Positions 1 to 5,399 of a stretch of 5,399 nt of DNA are shown here, piece after piece. Numbering within the stretch: the first letter of the stretch is position 1; each line of letters starts with the position of its first letter. The position numbers and the translations under genes were made by a program. Source of the DNA: an uncultured beta proteobacterium (lineage in GTDB: Bacteria > Pseudomonadota > Gammaproteobacteria > Burkholderiales > Rhodocyclaceae); contig CAIZHL010000323.1 of assembly GCA_903932755.1 (NCBI GenBank), forward strand, positions 1 to 5,399. The letters are read 5' to 3'. The notes under the pieces are model-generated. The model had not been told where the DNA came from. It searched no databases and saw nothing but the letters and a program-made list of their open reading frames with translations.

Positions 1-130
1 CAAGATGAGATTTCCCGGGGGTTCAACCCCCCTGAAGGGTCGTCCAAGACCAGGACGTTGATAGGTCAGGTGTGGAAGCGCAGTAATGCGTTAAGCTAAC
101 TGATACTAATTGCCCGTGAGGCTTGACCCT
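1..130 (+). rRNA. rrl: 23S ribosomal RNA, 3' end (partial)
   Basis: This is the last ~130 nt of the large-subunit rRNA (domain VI); the 5' part lies outside the window. The stretch GACGTTGATAGG at about 54-65, the segment with AAGCGCAG and AATGCGTTAAGCTAAC, and the closing CCGTGAGGCTTGACCCT match the universally conserved 3' end of bacterial 23S rRNA (E. coli ends ...CCGTGAGGCTTAACCTT). The G-rich/C-rich hairpin at about 17-31 (GGGGG, loop TTCAA, CCCCC) is one of the variable domain VI helices. The mature end is placed near 130 by comparison with E. coli and may be off by a few bases. The spacer to 5S (131-274) contains no tRNA and no other gene that I can see. Confidence 0.97.
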
Positions 131-274
131 ATAACATTGAGCTCAATGCAACACTCGAGCCTTTGTCTATAAGCAGTAACCAAAGACAGGCAATCACAAT
201 CCAAAACTTACTTCTTTCGAATCACGTGCTCCGGCCCAAGGCTTCACCGCCTCATTCCGTAGCACCCCCTTTTA

Positions 275-390
275 GTCTGGTGTCCATAGCGTCTTGGTAC
301 CACCCCTTCCCATCCCGAACAGGACCGTGAAACGAGACCGCGCCGATGATATTGCACTTCACCGTGTGAGAAAGTAGGTCAACGCCAGAC
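275..390 (+). rRNA. rrf: 5S ribosomal RNA
   Basis: This is a full-length 5S rRNA of about 116 nt. The terminal helix I is visible: GTCTGGTG at 275-282 pairs with CGCCAGAC at 383-390, with one G-U pair, and A274/T391 could add one more pair. The conserved internal block with CCACCCCTTCCCATCCCGAA and the following ACAGGACCGTGAAACG are typical of proteobacterial 5S. GCGCCGATGATA and GTGTGAGAAAGTAGGTC match the loop D/E region. It lies 144 nt downstream of 23S and just before a terminator, as expected for the last gene of an rrn operon. Ends are set from helix I. Confidence 0.97.
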
Positions 391-399
391 TTCCCCATG

Positions 400-434
400 A
401 AAACCCTCCTCCGGATTGCCGGAGGAGGGTTTTT
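400..434 (+). terminator. Intrinsic terminator of the rRNA operon
   Basis: A perfect 15-bp inverted repeat (400-414 with 419-433, arms AAAACCCTCCTCCGG) encloses the 4-nt loop ATTG. It is followed by a T-run (430-434) and, after GC, four more Ts. It begins 10 nt after the end of 5S, so it should stop rrn transcription before accA. The A-run on the 5' side means the hairpin could also act on the minus strand, but no minus-strand gene runs into it here. Confidence 0.93.
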
Positions 435-501
435 GCTTTTGCGGGTACGGTCGCGCACGACTCGCCAACCGTTGGCTCGGCAACTCGCTTCCGCTAGGGC
501 C

Positions 502-510
502 TGCTAAAAT
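502..510 (+). promoter_or_regulatory. Candidate extended -10 promoter for accA (leaderless)
   Basis: TGCTAAAAT fits an extended -10 (TGn followed by TAAAAT, 5 of 6 matches to TATAAT). No reasonable -35 hexamer exists at 15-19 bp upstream, which the TGn motif may compensate. Counting 7 nt from the last T puts transcription start at 517, the A of the accA ATG. There is no Shine-Dalgarno sequence before that ATG, and an in-frame TAA (505-507) rules out a start further upstream. This is inferred from the sequence only; the start site has not been measured. Confidence 0.55.
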
Positions 511-516
511 GCCGGC

Positions 517-1485
517 ATGAAAACAAGCTTTCTGGAATTTGAACAACCGATCGCCGAACTTGAAGCAAAGATCGAGCAGTTGCGTTTTGTGCAAGACGAT
601 TCTGCCGTCGATATATCGGAGGAAATTTCCCGACTGGACGCGAAAAATCAGAGTCTCACCAAGGAAATTTACGCCAAGCTAACGCCATGGCAATGTGCCT
701 TGGTGGCTCGGCATCCGCAACGCCCGTACACGCTTGATTACCTCGACCTCGTTTTTACTGACTTCGAGGAGCTTCACGGCGACCGCAATTACGCTGACGA
801 CCACGCCATTGTCGGTGGCTTGGCGCGCTTCAACGGCCAGTCCTGTATGGTCATCGGGCATCAGAAAGGCCGTGACACGAAGGAGAAAATCCATCGCAAT
901 TTCGGAATGCCGCGTCCGGAAGGCTATAGAAAGGCGCTGCGACTGATGCGGTTGGCGGAAAAATTCGGTCTGCCGGTTTTCACTTTTGTCGATACGCCCG
1001 GCGCCTATCCCGGGATCGATGCCGAGGAGCGGGGTCAATCAGAGGCGATTGGCCGCAACCTGGCTGTAATGACCGAATTAAAGGTGCCGCTGATCGCCAC
1101 CATCATTGGCGAGGGCGGATCGGGTGGCGCCCTGGCGATTGCAGTCGCCGATGTCGTCGCAATGCTCCAGTACTCGACGTATTCGGTTATTTCCCCCGAA
1201 GGCTGCGCCTCCATTCTGTGGAAAAGCGCCGAGCGTGCAGGCGATGCGGCCGAGACGATGGGGATCACGGCACCACGGCTGAAGTCGCTGGGCCTGATCG
1301 ATCGCATCATCAATGAACCGGTAGGAGGCGCCCATCGTGATCACCGTGTCATGGCGCAAAGTGTCAAGAAAGCGCTCCAGGAGGCACTCAAGCAACTCGC
1401 GGGTCTTTCAACCGGTGAACTCATCGAGCGGCGCTTCGAACGTTTGATGAGTTATGGCCGATTCAAGGAACAAACCATCCACTGA
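517..1485 (+). CDS. accA: Acetyl-CoA carboxylase carboxyltransferase subunit alpha
   Basis: AccA pairs with AccD to form the cytoplasmic carboxyltransferase (alpha2beta2), which moves the carboxyl group from biotinylated AccB to acetyl-CoA, giving malonyl-CoA for fatty-acid synthesis. The 322-residue product is close to the usual ~319. Its N-terminus ([18 protein letters not shown], residues 5-22) aligns with the standard AccA start, which fixes the ATG at 517. The N-terminal helical segment (about 1-60) is followed by the crotonase-fold core. Visible family signatures are [11 protein letters not shown] (114-124), [13 protein letters not shown] (128-140), VDTPGAYPG (158-166), the glycine-rich [10 protein letters not shown] (198-207) expected to form the oxyanion-hole region, and [10 protein letters not shown] (226-235). 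No key residue seems to be missing. It follows an rRNA operon on the same strand behind a terminator, and its last 32 nt overlap tilS, suggesting one transcript. No ribosome binding site is seen, fitting a leaderless mRNA. Confidence 0.98.
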   Translation: MKTSFLEFEQPIAELEAKIEQLRFVQDDSAVDISEEISRLDAKNQSLTKEIYAKLTPWQCALVARHPQRPYTLDYLDLVFTDFEELHGDRNYADDHAIVGGLARFNGQSCMVIGHQKGRDTKEKIHRNFGMPRPEGYRKALRLMRLAEKFGLPVFTFVDTPGAYPGIDAEERGQSEAIGRNLAVMTELKVPLIATIIGEGGSGGALAIAVADVVAMLQYSTYSVISPEGCASILWKSAERAGDAAETMGITAPRLKSLGLIDRIINEPVGGAHRDHRVMAQSVKKALQEALKQLAGLSTGELIERRFERLMSYGRFKEQTIH

Positions 1486-2422
1486 CGCTGTAATGCAGGC
1501 GGTAGCCGCCTGCTTTGCCCTCCATGTCCGGCCGGGTGAGGCTGTCACCGTTGGCTTTTCCGGCGGGCTAGACTCATCGGTGCTGCTCCATGCCGCGAAT
1601 CGTCATGCCGCTCATGCAGGTTTACGTCTTTCCGCGATCCACGTTCATCACGGTTTAAGCAGTTGCGCCGATGATTGGGTTGATTCGTGCAGAAAGGTCT
1701 GCGAGATACTTGGCGTTTCGATATCCGTCATTCGAGTAGAAGTGCCCGCCCGGTCCTATGAAGGGATCGAAGCTGCAGCGCGCCGACTGCGCCACAAGGC
1801 TTTGGCTGACCAGGATGCCGATTGGGTTCTGCTGGCGCACCATGCGGATGACCAGGCAGAAACCGTTTTGCATAACCTCTTACGCGGCACCGGAGTGCGC
1901 GGGGCCGCAGCAATGCCTGAATCGAGCGGACGCGTGCTGCGTCCGTTGCTCGGGCTTGGCCGCGATGTTCTTGTGGAATATGCGACCAGCCACCATTTGG
2001 CCTGGATCGAGGACGAAAGCAATGCCGATCTCCGCTACACCCGGAATTTCCTTCGCCGCGAGATCATTCCGGCCATGGCGGCGCGCTTTCCACGGGTCGG
2101 TCAGCAACTCGCAGCTGCGGCGAGACATTTTGGTGAGGCCGACGCATTGCTCGACGACCTCGCGGCGCTGGATCTTGGCGCTTGCCGGCCGGAATTCCCC
2201 TTGCCATTGACGCTATTTCGCCAACTATCGGATGCCCGCGGCAGGAATTTGCTGCGCGCCATGCTGGGGTGGCACAAGCTGCAACCGCCGGATGAGCGAC
2301 GCCTGAAGGAATTTTCGCGGCAACTGCGGACCGCGGGCACGGACCGGCATCCGCGCCTTGATCTTCCGCGCTACTCGCTGTGGTGCGAGGCCGGCAAGTT
2401 GCACTTCAAGACTCCGGACTAG
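1454..2422 (+). CDS. tilS: tRNA(Ile)-lysidine synthase, short form lacking the C-terminal domain
   Basis: TilS uses ATP and lysine to convert cytidine 34 of the CAU anticodon of tRNA-Ile2 to lysidine, switching its decoding from AUG to AUA and its charging from Met to Ile. The PP-loop is clear: SGGLDSS at residues 36-42. Other N-type ATP pyrophosphatase family signatures are HVHHGLS (63-69), [12 protein letters not shown] (106-117), [12 protein letters not shown] (126-137) with LLRGTGVRG (142-150), and [12 protein letters not shown] (195-206). Residues ~215-320 look like the middle substrate-binding domain. The protein ends at 322 residues, whereas E. coli TilS has 432, so the TilS_C domain is absent; Aquifex TilS is a known functional short form. 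The ATG at 1454 lies inside accA (32-nt overlap) and has only a weak purine stretch (GATGAG) upstream. ATG 1493 (residue 14, 7 nt after the accA stop) is an alternative start that would keep the PP-loop. The stop codon is shared with the convergent regulator gene in CTAG. Confidence 0.93.
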   Translation: MADSRNKPSTDAVMQAVAACFALHVRPGEAVTVGFSGGLDSSVLLHAANRHAAHAGLRLSAIHVHHGLSSCADDWVDSCRKVCEILGVSISVIRVEVPARSYEGIEAAARRLRHKALADQDADWVLLAHHADDQAETVLHNLLRGTGVRGAAAMPESSGRVLRPLLGLGRDVLVEYATSHHLAWIEDESNADLRYTRNFLRREIIPAMAARFPRVGQQLAAAARHFGEADALLDDLAALDLGACRPEFPLPLTLFRQLSDARGRNLLRAMLGWHKLQPPDERRLKEFSRQLRTAGTDRHPRLDLPRYSLWCEAGKLHFKTPD

Positions 2423-3042
2423 TTTTCTGCTTCCGGTTTGTTTCCGAGCAGGCCGAGTACTTGCGACAACTCAACGGCAGAGCGGACCTGCATTTTCTCG
2501 AAAATATGCGAGCGATGGACCTCAACGGTGCGCATCGCGATACCCAGTTGATCGGCGATGACCTTGTTCAGTTTGCCGGCCAGAATCAGCTGCATCACTT
2601 CCTGTTCGCGCTGGGTGAGTTGTGCCAGATTTTGCCGTACCAGCAGCACCGAATTTTCCCTGGCGCAGCGCTTCAAGTCATGCTCCAGCGCGGCAAGCAC
2701 CTTATCGACGAGCGCATTGTCGTCGTAGGGTTTTTCGATGAAATCGAAGGCGCCGTCCTTGAGTGCCTGCACCGCCATCGGCACGTCGCCGTGTCCAGTG
2801 AGGAAAATCACAGGCAGCCGACAATTCAGCGCGCGCAACCGGTCGAACAACTCAATCCCGCTCATGCCGGGCATGCGCACATCCAGCAGCAGGCAGCCGC
2901 AAAGCTCGCGACTGGCAGAGGACAGAAAGTCGTCCGCCGACTCCCATGCTTGCGATTGAACGCCGCGCGATTTCAGCAGCCATTGCAGCGCATCGCGCAC
3001 CGCAGGGTCATCGTCGACTATCTGCGTGGCGGGGCCGCTCAT
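2419..3042 (-). CDS. dctR: FixJ/NarL-type response regulator, probable C4-dicarboxylate regulator DctR
   Basis: This is a 207-residue cytoplasmic transcription activator. The receiver domain (about 5-120) has the acidic pair D10/D11, the phospho-acceptor D54 in LLLDVRMPGMSG (51-62), T82 in LTGHGD, and K104 in EKP. The C-terminal LuxR/FixJ helix-turn-helix (about 140-200) contains LTQREQEVMQLILAGKLNK and IADQLGIAMRTVEVHRSHI. That makes it FixJ/DctR-like, not an NtrC-type DctD: there is no AAA+ domain, so it would act on sigma-70 promoters. Its ATG overlaps the stop of the kinase gene as ATGA (3039-3042) with no evident Shine-Dalgarno, so translation is probably coupled. Its TAG stop lies on the same CTAG (2419-2422) as the tilS stop. 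The assignment to dicarboxylate control rests on the neighbouring DctS-like kinase and the divergent dctP. The receiver and DNA-binding calls are firm; the target is inferred. Confidence 0.9.
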   Translation of the reverse strand: MSGPATQIVDDDPAVRDALQWLLKSRGVQSQAWESADDFLSSASRELCGCLLLDVRMPGMSGIELFDRLRALNCRLPVIFLTGHGDVPMAVQALKDGAFDFIEKPYDDNALVDKVLAALEHDLKRCARENSVLLVRQNLAQLTQREQEVMQLILAGKLNKVIADQLGIAMRTVEVHRSHIFEKMQVRSAVELSQVLGLLGNKPEAEN

Positions 3043-5006
3043 TTCGGCGTCAGGGGCAGCAGAATGTGAAATACGGTTCCTCCTTCCGGGTTGGCCTCGA
3101 ATGAGAGACGTCCCCGGTGATTTTCCACCACTGAACGGCAGATTGCCAGCCCCATGCCCATGCCTTCGGCCTTGGTGGTGAAAAGCGGGTCGAACAGTTG
3201 CCCGGCGACGCCGGCATCGATTCCGCAGCCGCGATCAGCGATTGTCAGGCTGGCGTAGCCTTCAGCGCAGTTGAGTGCAATGGTCAGTTGTCGCTGATCA
3301 GGTGCCGTATCGCGCATGGATTCGATCGCATTGCGCAGCAGGTTGAAAAGCGCCTGTTCGAGCAGGACCGGATCGCCATCGATCATAACCTGCCGCGAGA
3401 GCTCAAGCGATATGCGGATGCCCTTCTGGCGGATGTCGCCATCCATCAGTGCCAGAGCGGCATCTACGTGCTCGGCAAGACGCACTCTCTCGAAGCGGTT
3501 TTCGCCCGGGCGGGCGAGACTGTAGATGCGGCGGATGACTTGTCCCGCGCGGCGCGCCTGCTCCACCGCCTTGTCCAGTGCGGGCAGCACATCGGTCGCC
3601 GGCTTCTGGTCGCGCAACAGGTTGGCTGCCCCGGTGCAATAGCTGGAAATCGCCGCCAGCGGCTGGTTCAGTTCGTGCGCGATGCTCGATGCCATTTCCC
3701 CCATGGCAACCAAACGCGCAGTGGATTGCAGACGATCCTGTTGTTGGCGCGTGCGCTCCTCGGCCTGTTTGCGCTCCGTAATGTCCACCATCGAACCCAT
3801 CCAGCCCGATTGCTGGCCGCGCGCATCGATCAGAGGCGCTTCGTGAATCAGTACATCAAGGAGATTTCCATTGCGGTGCTTGAACCTCAGTTCGAAACCT
3901 TCTTCCGGGCCTTCTCCGGCAAGGACGCGATCATGCATTGCGCGGGTTTCGTCCAGATAGTCGTCTGCCCAATAAGGCATCGGCGGACGGCGCCCGATCA
4001 GTTCCGCCGCAGACCAGCCGATCATGCGGCAGAAGGCCGGATTGACATAGATGATTTCCCCGTCGAGGCTGCGCGCCCGCATTCCGGTATCGAGCGAGTC
4101 TTCCATCGCCTTGCGGAAGGCGTGTTCCCGCTGCAACTCTTCCTCCACCGCCTGCCTCCGTAGAACGTGCCGGCGCAGGATCCAAAGGCTCCACAGTACG
4201 ATCAGCGCCAGGATGACGAGGCTCGCCGACAACAGGGCGCTGGCCAGCGGCTTGGGCGCGTGGTACGGAACGGCATGCAGCGCCAGGCCCCATCCGGGTG
4301 GGTCGAAGGCAACCTGGTAGCCCTCTTCGGTAACCATGGATTCAACCTTGGAGCGGGTTCCCAGTACCTTGCCGGAATCACCGATGACGCTGATCCGATA
4401 ACGTTCCGCCAGCCACCACGGTACGCTGTCGCCGAGAAGATCCCGAATCCGGTAGACGCCGACGACCACGCCAACGACGCTGCCTTGCCGTGATACGGGA
4501 ACATGGACTTCAAATTGCCAGTCGTTTGTAAAGTACGGATACGCTTTTCCGTAGACCGGTTTGCCGAGCGAGCGCGCTAGGCGGAAGCTCTGCCGGGAGG
4601 GAACGGCCTCCCCGGCGTCACCGACCAGGTTGGGATCCATGGTGATCGGATGCGCTTGTCTCACGGTTCCGTCGGCTCCGAGCCAGATCAGTTGTCGCAG
4701 GCCGCTTTCGAAGCCGAATGCCGTGCGGGAAAATGACTCGAACGCCTTTGCGTCGGCCGTATGAGTCAAGTCAATTCGTCCAAGAACTTCCTCGTTGCGC
4801 ATCAGGTGAAAGCGGAGATTCTGCTCAAGCCACAGGATGTCGCTGATCAGCGTGGCGCGTCTTTCTTCGCCGTCAGCCCGGTCGGAGATCCACAGCAGCA
4901 GGCCGACGCCGCCGACGAACAGGATGAAAGCAAGTCGCGGCAGCACCCACAGCCAGCGCCAGCGGCCGGTGCGTTCGGTTGAAGCTGGTGACCCCGGAGA
5001 TTCCAT
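3039..5006 (-). CDS. dctS: Membrane sensor histidine kinase with Cache-like and PAS domains, DctS-like
   Basis: This 655-residue inner-membrane kinase probably senses an external carboxylate and phosphorylates the regulator encoded just downstream. Order of parts: basic N-terminus (ERTGRWRWLW, 11-20), TM1 at about 22-41, a periplasmic sensor of about 215 residues (42-256) resembling the Cache/PDC fold of DctB/DctS kinases, TM2 at about 257-277, a charged linker, and a PAS domain (about 298-412, with VNPAFCRMIGWS and the PAC-type end GWMGSMVDITERKQAEE). The catalytic part follows: the H-box MGEMASSIAHELNQPLAAIS with the phospho-acceptor H444, N-box N559 (LFNLLRNAIES), G1 box DRGCGI (591-596), F-box LFDPLFTTK and G2 box GMGMGLAI (615-622). 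All required motifs are present, so it looks active. ATG 5006 is the first possible start because an in-frame TAA lies at 5018-5016. No ribosome binding site precedes it. The ligand is inferred from the divergent dctP and not visible in the sequence. Confidence 0.92.
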   Translation of the reverse strand: MESPGSPASTERTGRWRWLWVLPRLAFILFVGGVGLLLWISDRADGEERRATLISDILWLEQNLRFHLMRNEEVLGRIDLTHTADAKAFESFSRTAFGFESGLRQLIWLGADGTVRQAHPITMDPNLVGDAGEAVPSRQSFRLARSLGKPVYGKAYPYFTNDWQFEVHVPVSRQGSVVGVVVGVYRIRDLLGDSVPWWLAERYRISVIGDSGKVLGTRSKVESMVTEEGYQVAFDPPGWGLALHAVPYHAPKPLASALLSASLVILALIVLWSLWILRRHVLRRQAVEEELQREHAFRKAMEDSLDTGMRARSLDGEIIYVNPAFCRMIGWSAAELIGRRPPMPYWADDYLDETRAMHDRVLAGEGPEEGFELRFKHRNGNLLDVLIHEAPLIDARGQQSGWMGSMVDITERKQAEERTRQQQDRLQSTARLVAMGEMASSIAHELNQPLAAISSYCTGAANLLRDQKPATDVLPALDKAVEQARRAGQVIRRIYSLARPGENRFERVRLAEHVDAALALMDGDIRQKGIRISLELSRQVMIDGDPVLLEQALFNLLRNAIESMRDTAPDQRQLTIALNCAEGYASLTIADRGCGIDAGVAGQLFDPLFTTKAEGMGMGLAICRSVVENHRGRLSFEANPEGGTVFHILLPLTPK

Positions 5007-5012
5007 GGCGCG

Positions 5013-5040
5013 ATGTTAGCGCGTCATTGGCCCTTGGCAA
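5013..5040 (-). promoter_or_regulatory. Candidate sigma-70 promoter for dctSR (leaderless)
   Basis: Reading the minus strand, TTGCCA (5040-5035, 5 of 6 matches to TTGACA) is followed after 16 bp by TAACAT (5018-5013, 4 of 6 matches to TATAAT). Seven nt beyond the -10 is position 5006, the A of the kinase start codon, so the transcript would have no leader. The -10 sits within a GC-rich inverted repeat (GCGC...GCGC, about 5008-5022). This is a prediction from the sequence only. Confidence 0.45.
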
Positions 5041-5063
5041 GCCGGTTTGCGGAAATCCACAAT

Positions 5064-5073
5064 TGGCGCGCCA
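5064..5073. promoter_or_regulatory. 10-bp palindrome in the divergent dct regulatory region
   Basis: TGGCGCGCCA is a perfect 10-bp palindrome located 57 bp upstream of the kinase ATG and about 50 bp upstream of the proposed dctP -10. Its position between two divergent promoters makes it a possible regulator-binding site. GC-rich palindromes also arise by chance in DNA of this composition, so the call is weak. Confidence 0.2.
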
Positions 5074-5114
5074 TGTGTGGGCTGTCAAAATCCCGGCTGG
5101 GTCGCGCTTGGAGT

Positions 5115-5120
5115 GATAAT
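5115..5120 (+). promoter_or_regulatory. Candidate -10 element of the dctP promoter
   Basis: GATAAT matches TATAAT at 5 of 6 positions and would start transcription near 5127, giving a leader of about 39 nt. No TTGACA-like hexamer lies 16-19 bp upstream (the region reads TCCCGGCTGG). That would fit a promoter needing an activator such as the divergently encoded DctR. A second, weaker -10-like GATAAG lies at 5128-5133. No sigma-54 -24/-12 pair with correct spacing was found. Confidence 0.35.
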
Positions 5121-5132
5121 CTTGCGCGATAA

Positions 5133-5143
5133 GTTTTCAAAAC
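5133..5143. promoter_or_regulatory. AT-rich palindrome in the dctP leader
   Basis: GTTTTCAAAAC is a perfect inverted repeat (5-bp arms, central C) lying between the proposed dctP -10 and the Shine-Dalgarno sequence. In a GC-rich context it stands out and could be an operator. As an RNA hairpin it would have almost no loop, so a DNA-level role is more likely. Function is unknown. Confidence 0.2.
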
Positions 5144-5152
5144 AACCCTGAC

Positions 5153-5158
5153 AGGAGG
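5153..5158 (+). promoter_or_regulatory. Strong ribosome binding site of dctP
   Basis: AGGAGG (followed by AG) lies 7 nt before the ATG at 5166, a near-ideal Shine-Dalgarno sequence and spacing. It fixes the dctP start and contrasts with accA and the kinase gene, which have none. Confidence 0.85.
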
Positions 5159-5165
5159 AGCAAAA

Positions 5166-5399
5166 ATGAAAGTCCGTAACTTATTTGTTGGACTGGTCGC
5201 CGCAACATTTTCGGCCATCGCGCTGGCCCAGGCCCCCATCGTTATCAAGTTCAGTCACGTGGTGGCAGTCGACACGCCCAAGGGCAAGGCCGCGGAGTTC
5301 TTCGCCAAGAAGGCGGCGGAACTGACCAAGGGCTAGGCCAAGGTCGAGGTCTATGCCAACCGGGCCTTGTACAAGGACAAGGAAGAGTTGGAGGCATTG
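5166..5399 (+). pseudogene. dctP: TRAP-type C4-dicarboxylate substrate-binding protein DctP, interrupted by an in-frame amber codon; 3' end outside window
   Basis: DctP is the periplasmic solute-binding protein of the tripartite DctPQM transporter, which carries malate, succinate and fumarate using an ion gradient. The N-terminus is a Sec signal peptide (MKVRNLFVGLVAATFSAIALA, likely cut after residue 21, ALA/QA). The mature start APIVIKFSHVVAVDTPKGKA (23-42) and AEFFAKKAAELTKG (43-56) are typical of the DctP family. Codon 57 is TAG (5334-5336). In the same frame the family sequence resumes at once: AKVEVY, then LYKDKEELEAL, to the window edge. The family usually has a lysine or arginine at or near codon 57, and AAG to TAG is a single base change. 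Outcomes could be a real nonsense mutation (pseudogene), a sequencing or assembly error, or suppressed readthrough. The residues just after VEVY read ANRA where relatives commonly have PNSQ-like sequence, which hints at further change. The start is supported by a strong Shine-Dalgarno sequence. dctQ and dctM would be expected downstream but are not in view. Confidence 0.8.

Noticed and set aside
131..274. Possible tRNA or other gene in the 23S-5S spacer
   Set aside because: No cloverleaf, CCA end or T-loop sequence was found; short complementary pieces such as TGTCT/AGACA are too weak to call a processing stem.
252..458. Minus-strand open frame across 5S rRNA and the terminator
   Set aside because: The DNA is explained by 5S rRNA and a terminator hairpin, and the translated product has no protein-like features.
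2380..3069. 229-codon plus-strand open frame opposite the response regulator
   Set aside because: The minus strand encodes a complete receiver plus helix-turn-helix protein here; the plus frame is a compositional shadow. It also does not supply the missing TilS C-terminal domain.
3198..4163. 321-codon plus-strand open frame antisense to the kinase gene
   Set aside because: It has no recognisable domain or ribosome binding site and lies wholly opposite a kinase with all its catalytic motifs. High GC content favours such long antisense frames.
5083..5088. Perfect TTGACA on the minus strand as the kinase promoter
   Set aside because: No acceptable -10 lies 16-18 bp downstream on that strand; the pair at 5040-5013 fits better.
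5108..5126. Possible sigma-54 promoter upstream of dctP (TTGG ... TTGC)
   Set aside because: The GG and GC elements are 14 nt apart instead of the required 12, and the neighbouring regulator has no AAA+ domain to activate sigma-54.
5334..5336. TAG in dctP as a pyrrolysine codon
   Set aside because: Solute-binding proteins are not known to use pyrrolysine, and the decoding system is not expected in this type of bacterium. A mutation or sequence error is simpler.

Overview
The window looks like chromosomal DNA of a betaproteobacterium, probably Rhodocyclales-like (Azoarcus/Thauera/Dechloromonas relatives). This is judged from the rRNA sequences, the accA-tilS pair, and a DctS/DctR two-component system beside a DctP solute-binding protein gene. 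The genus cannot be fixed from the sequence alone. There is no sign of a mobile element, CRISPR array, phage gene or tRNA, and I found no evidence for a wholly new biological system.

Layout. (1) Positions 1-130 are the 3' end of a 23S rRNA. A 144-nt spacer without a tRNA follows, then 5S rRNA (275-390) and a strong intrinsic terminator (400-434) that closes the rRNA operon. (2) On the same strand, after a short gap with a promoter-like extended -10, come accA (517-1485) and tilS (1454-2422). They overlap by 32 nt, and the encoded TilS is a short form without the usual C-terminal domain. (3) On the opposite strand, converging on tilS, lies a two-component operon: a membrane sensor histidine kinase (5006-3039, DctS-like) followed by a FixJ/NarL-type response regulator (3042-2419, DctR-like), joined by an ATGA overlap. 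The regulator and tilS share one CTAG palindrome as their stop codons, so no intergenic sequence separates the convergent genes. (4) A 159-bp divergent regulatory region (5007-5165) separates the kinase gene from a TRAP-type dctP gene (5166 to the window edge). The dctP frame is interrupted by an amber codon (5334-5336) after 56 residues, and clear DctP homology continues in the same frame beyond it.

How the parts work together. AccA is a subunit of acetyl-CoA carboxylase (fatty-acid synthesis) and TilS modifies tRNA-Ile; both are housekeeping functions. DctS would sense C4-dicarboxylates (or a related carboxylate) in the periplasm and phosphorylate DctR. DctR would then activate the divergent dctP promoter and so uptake through the DctPQM transporter; dctQ and dctM, if present, lie beyond the window. 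The points most worth checking are the in-frame stop in dctP, the shortened TilS at a junction with no spacer, and two genes (accA and the kinase) whose -10 elements predict transcription starting at the A of their ATG, that is, leaderless mRNAs.
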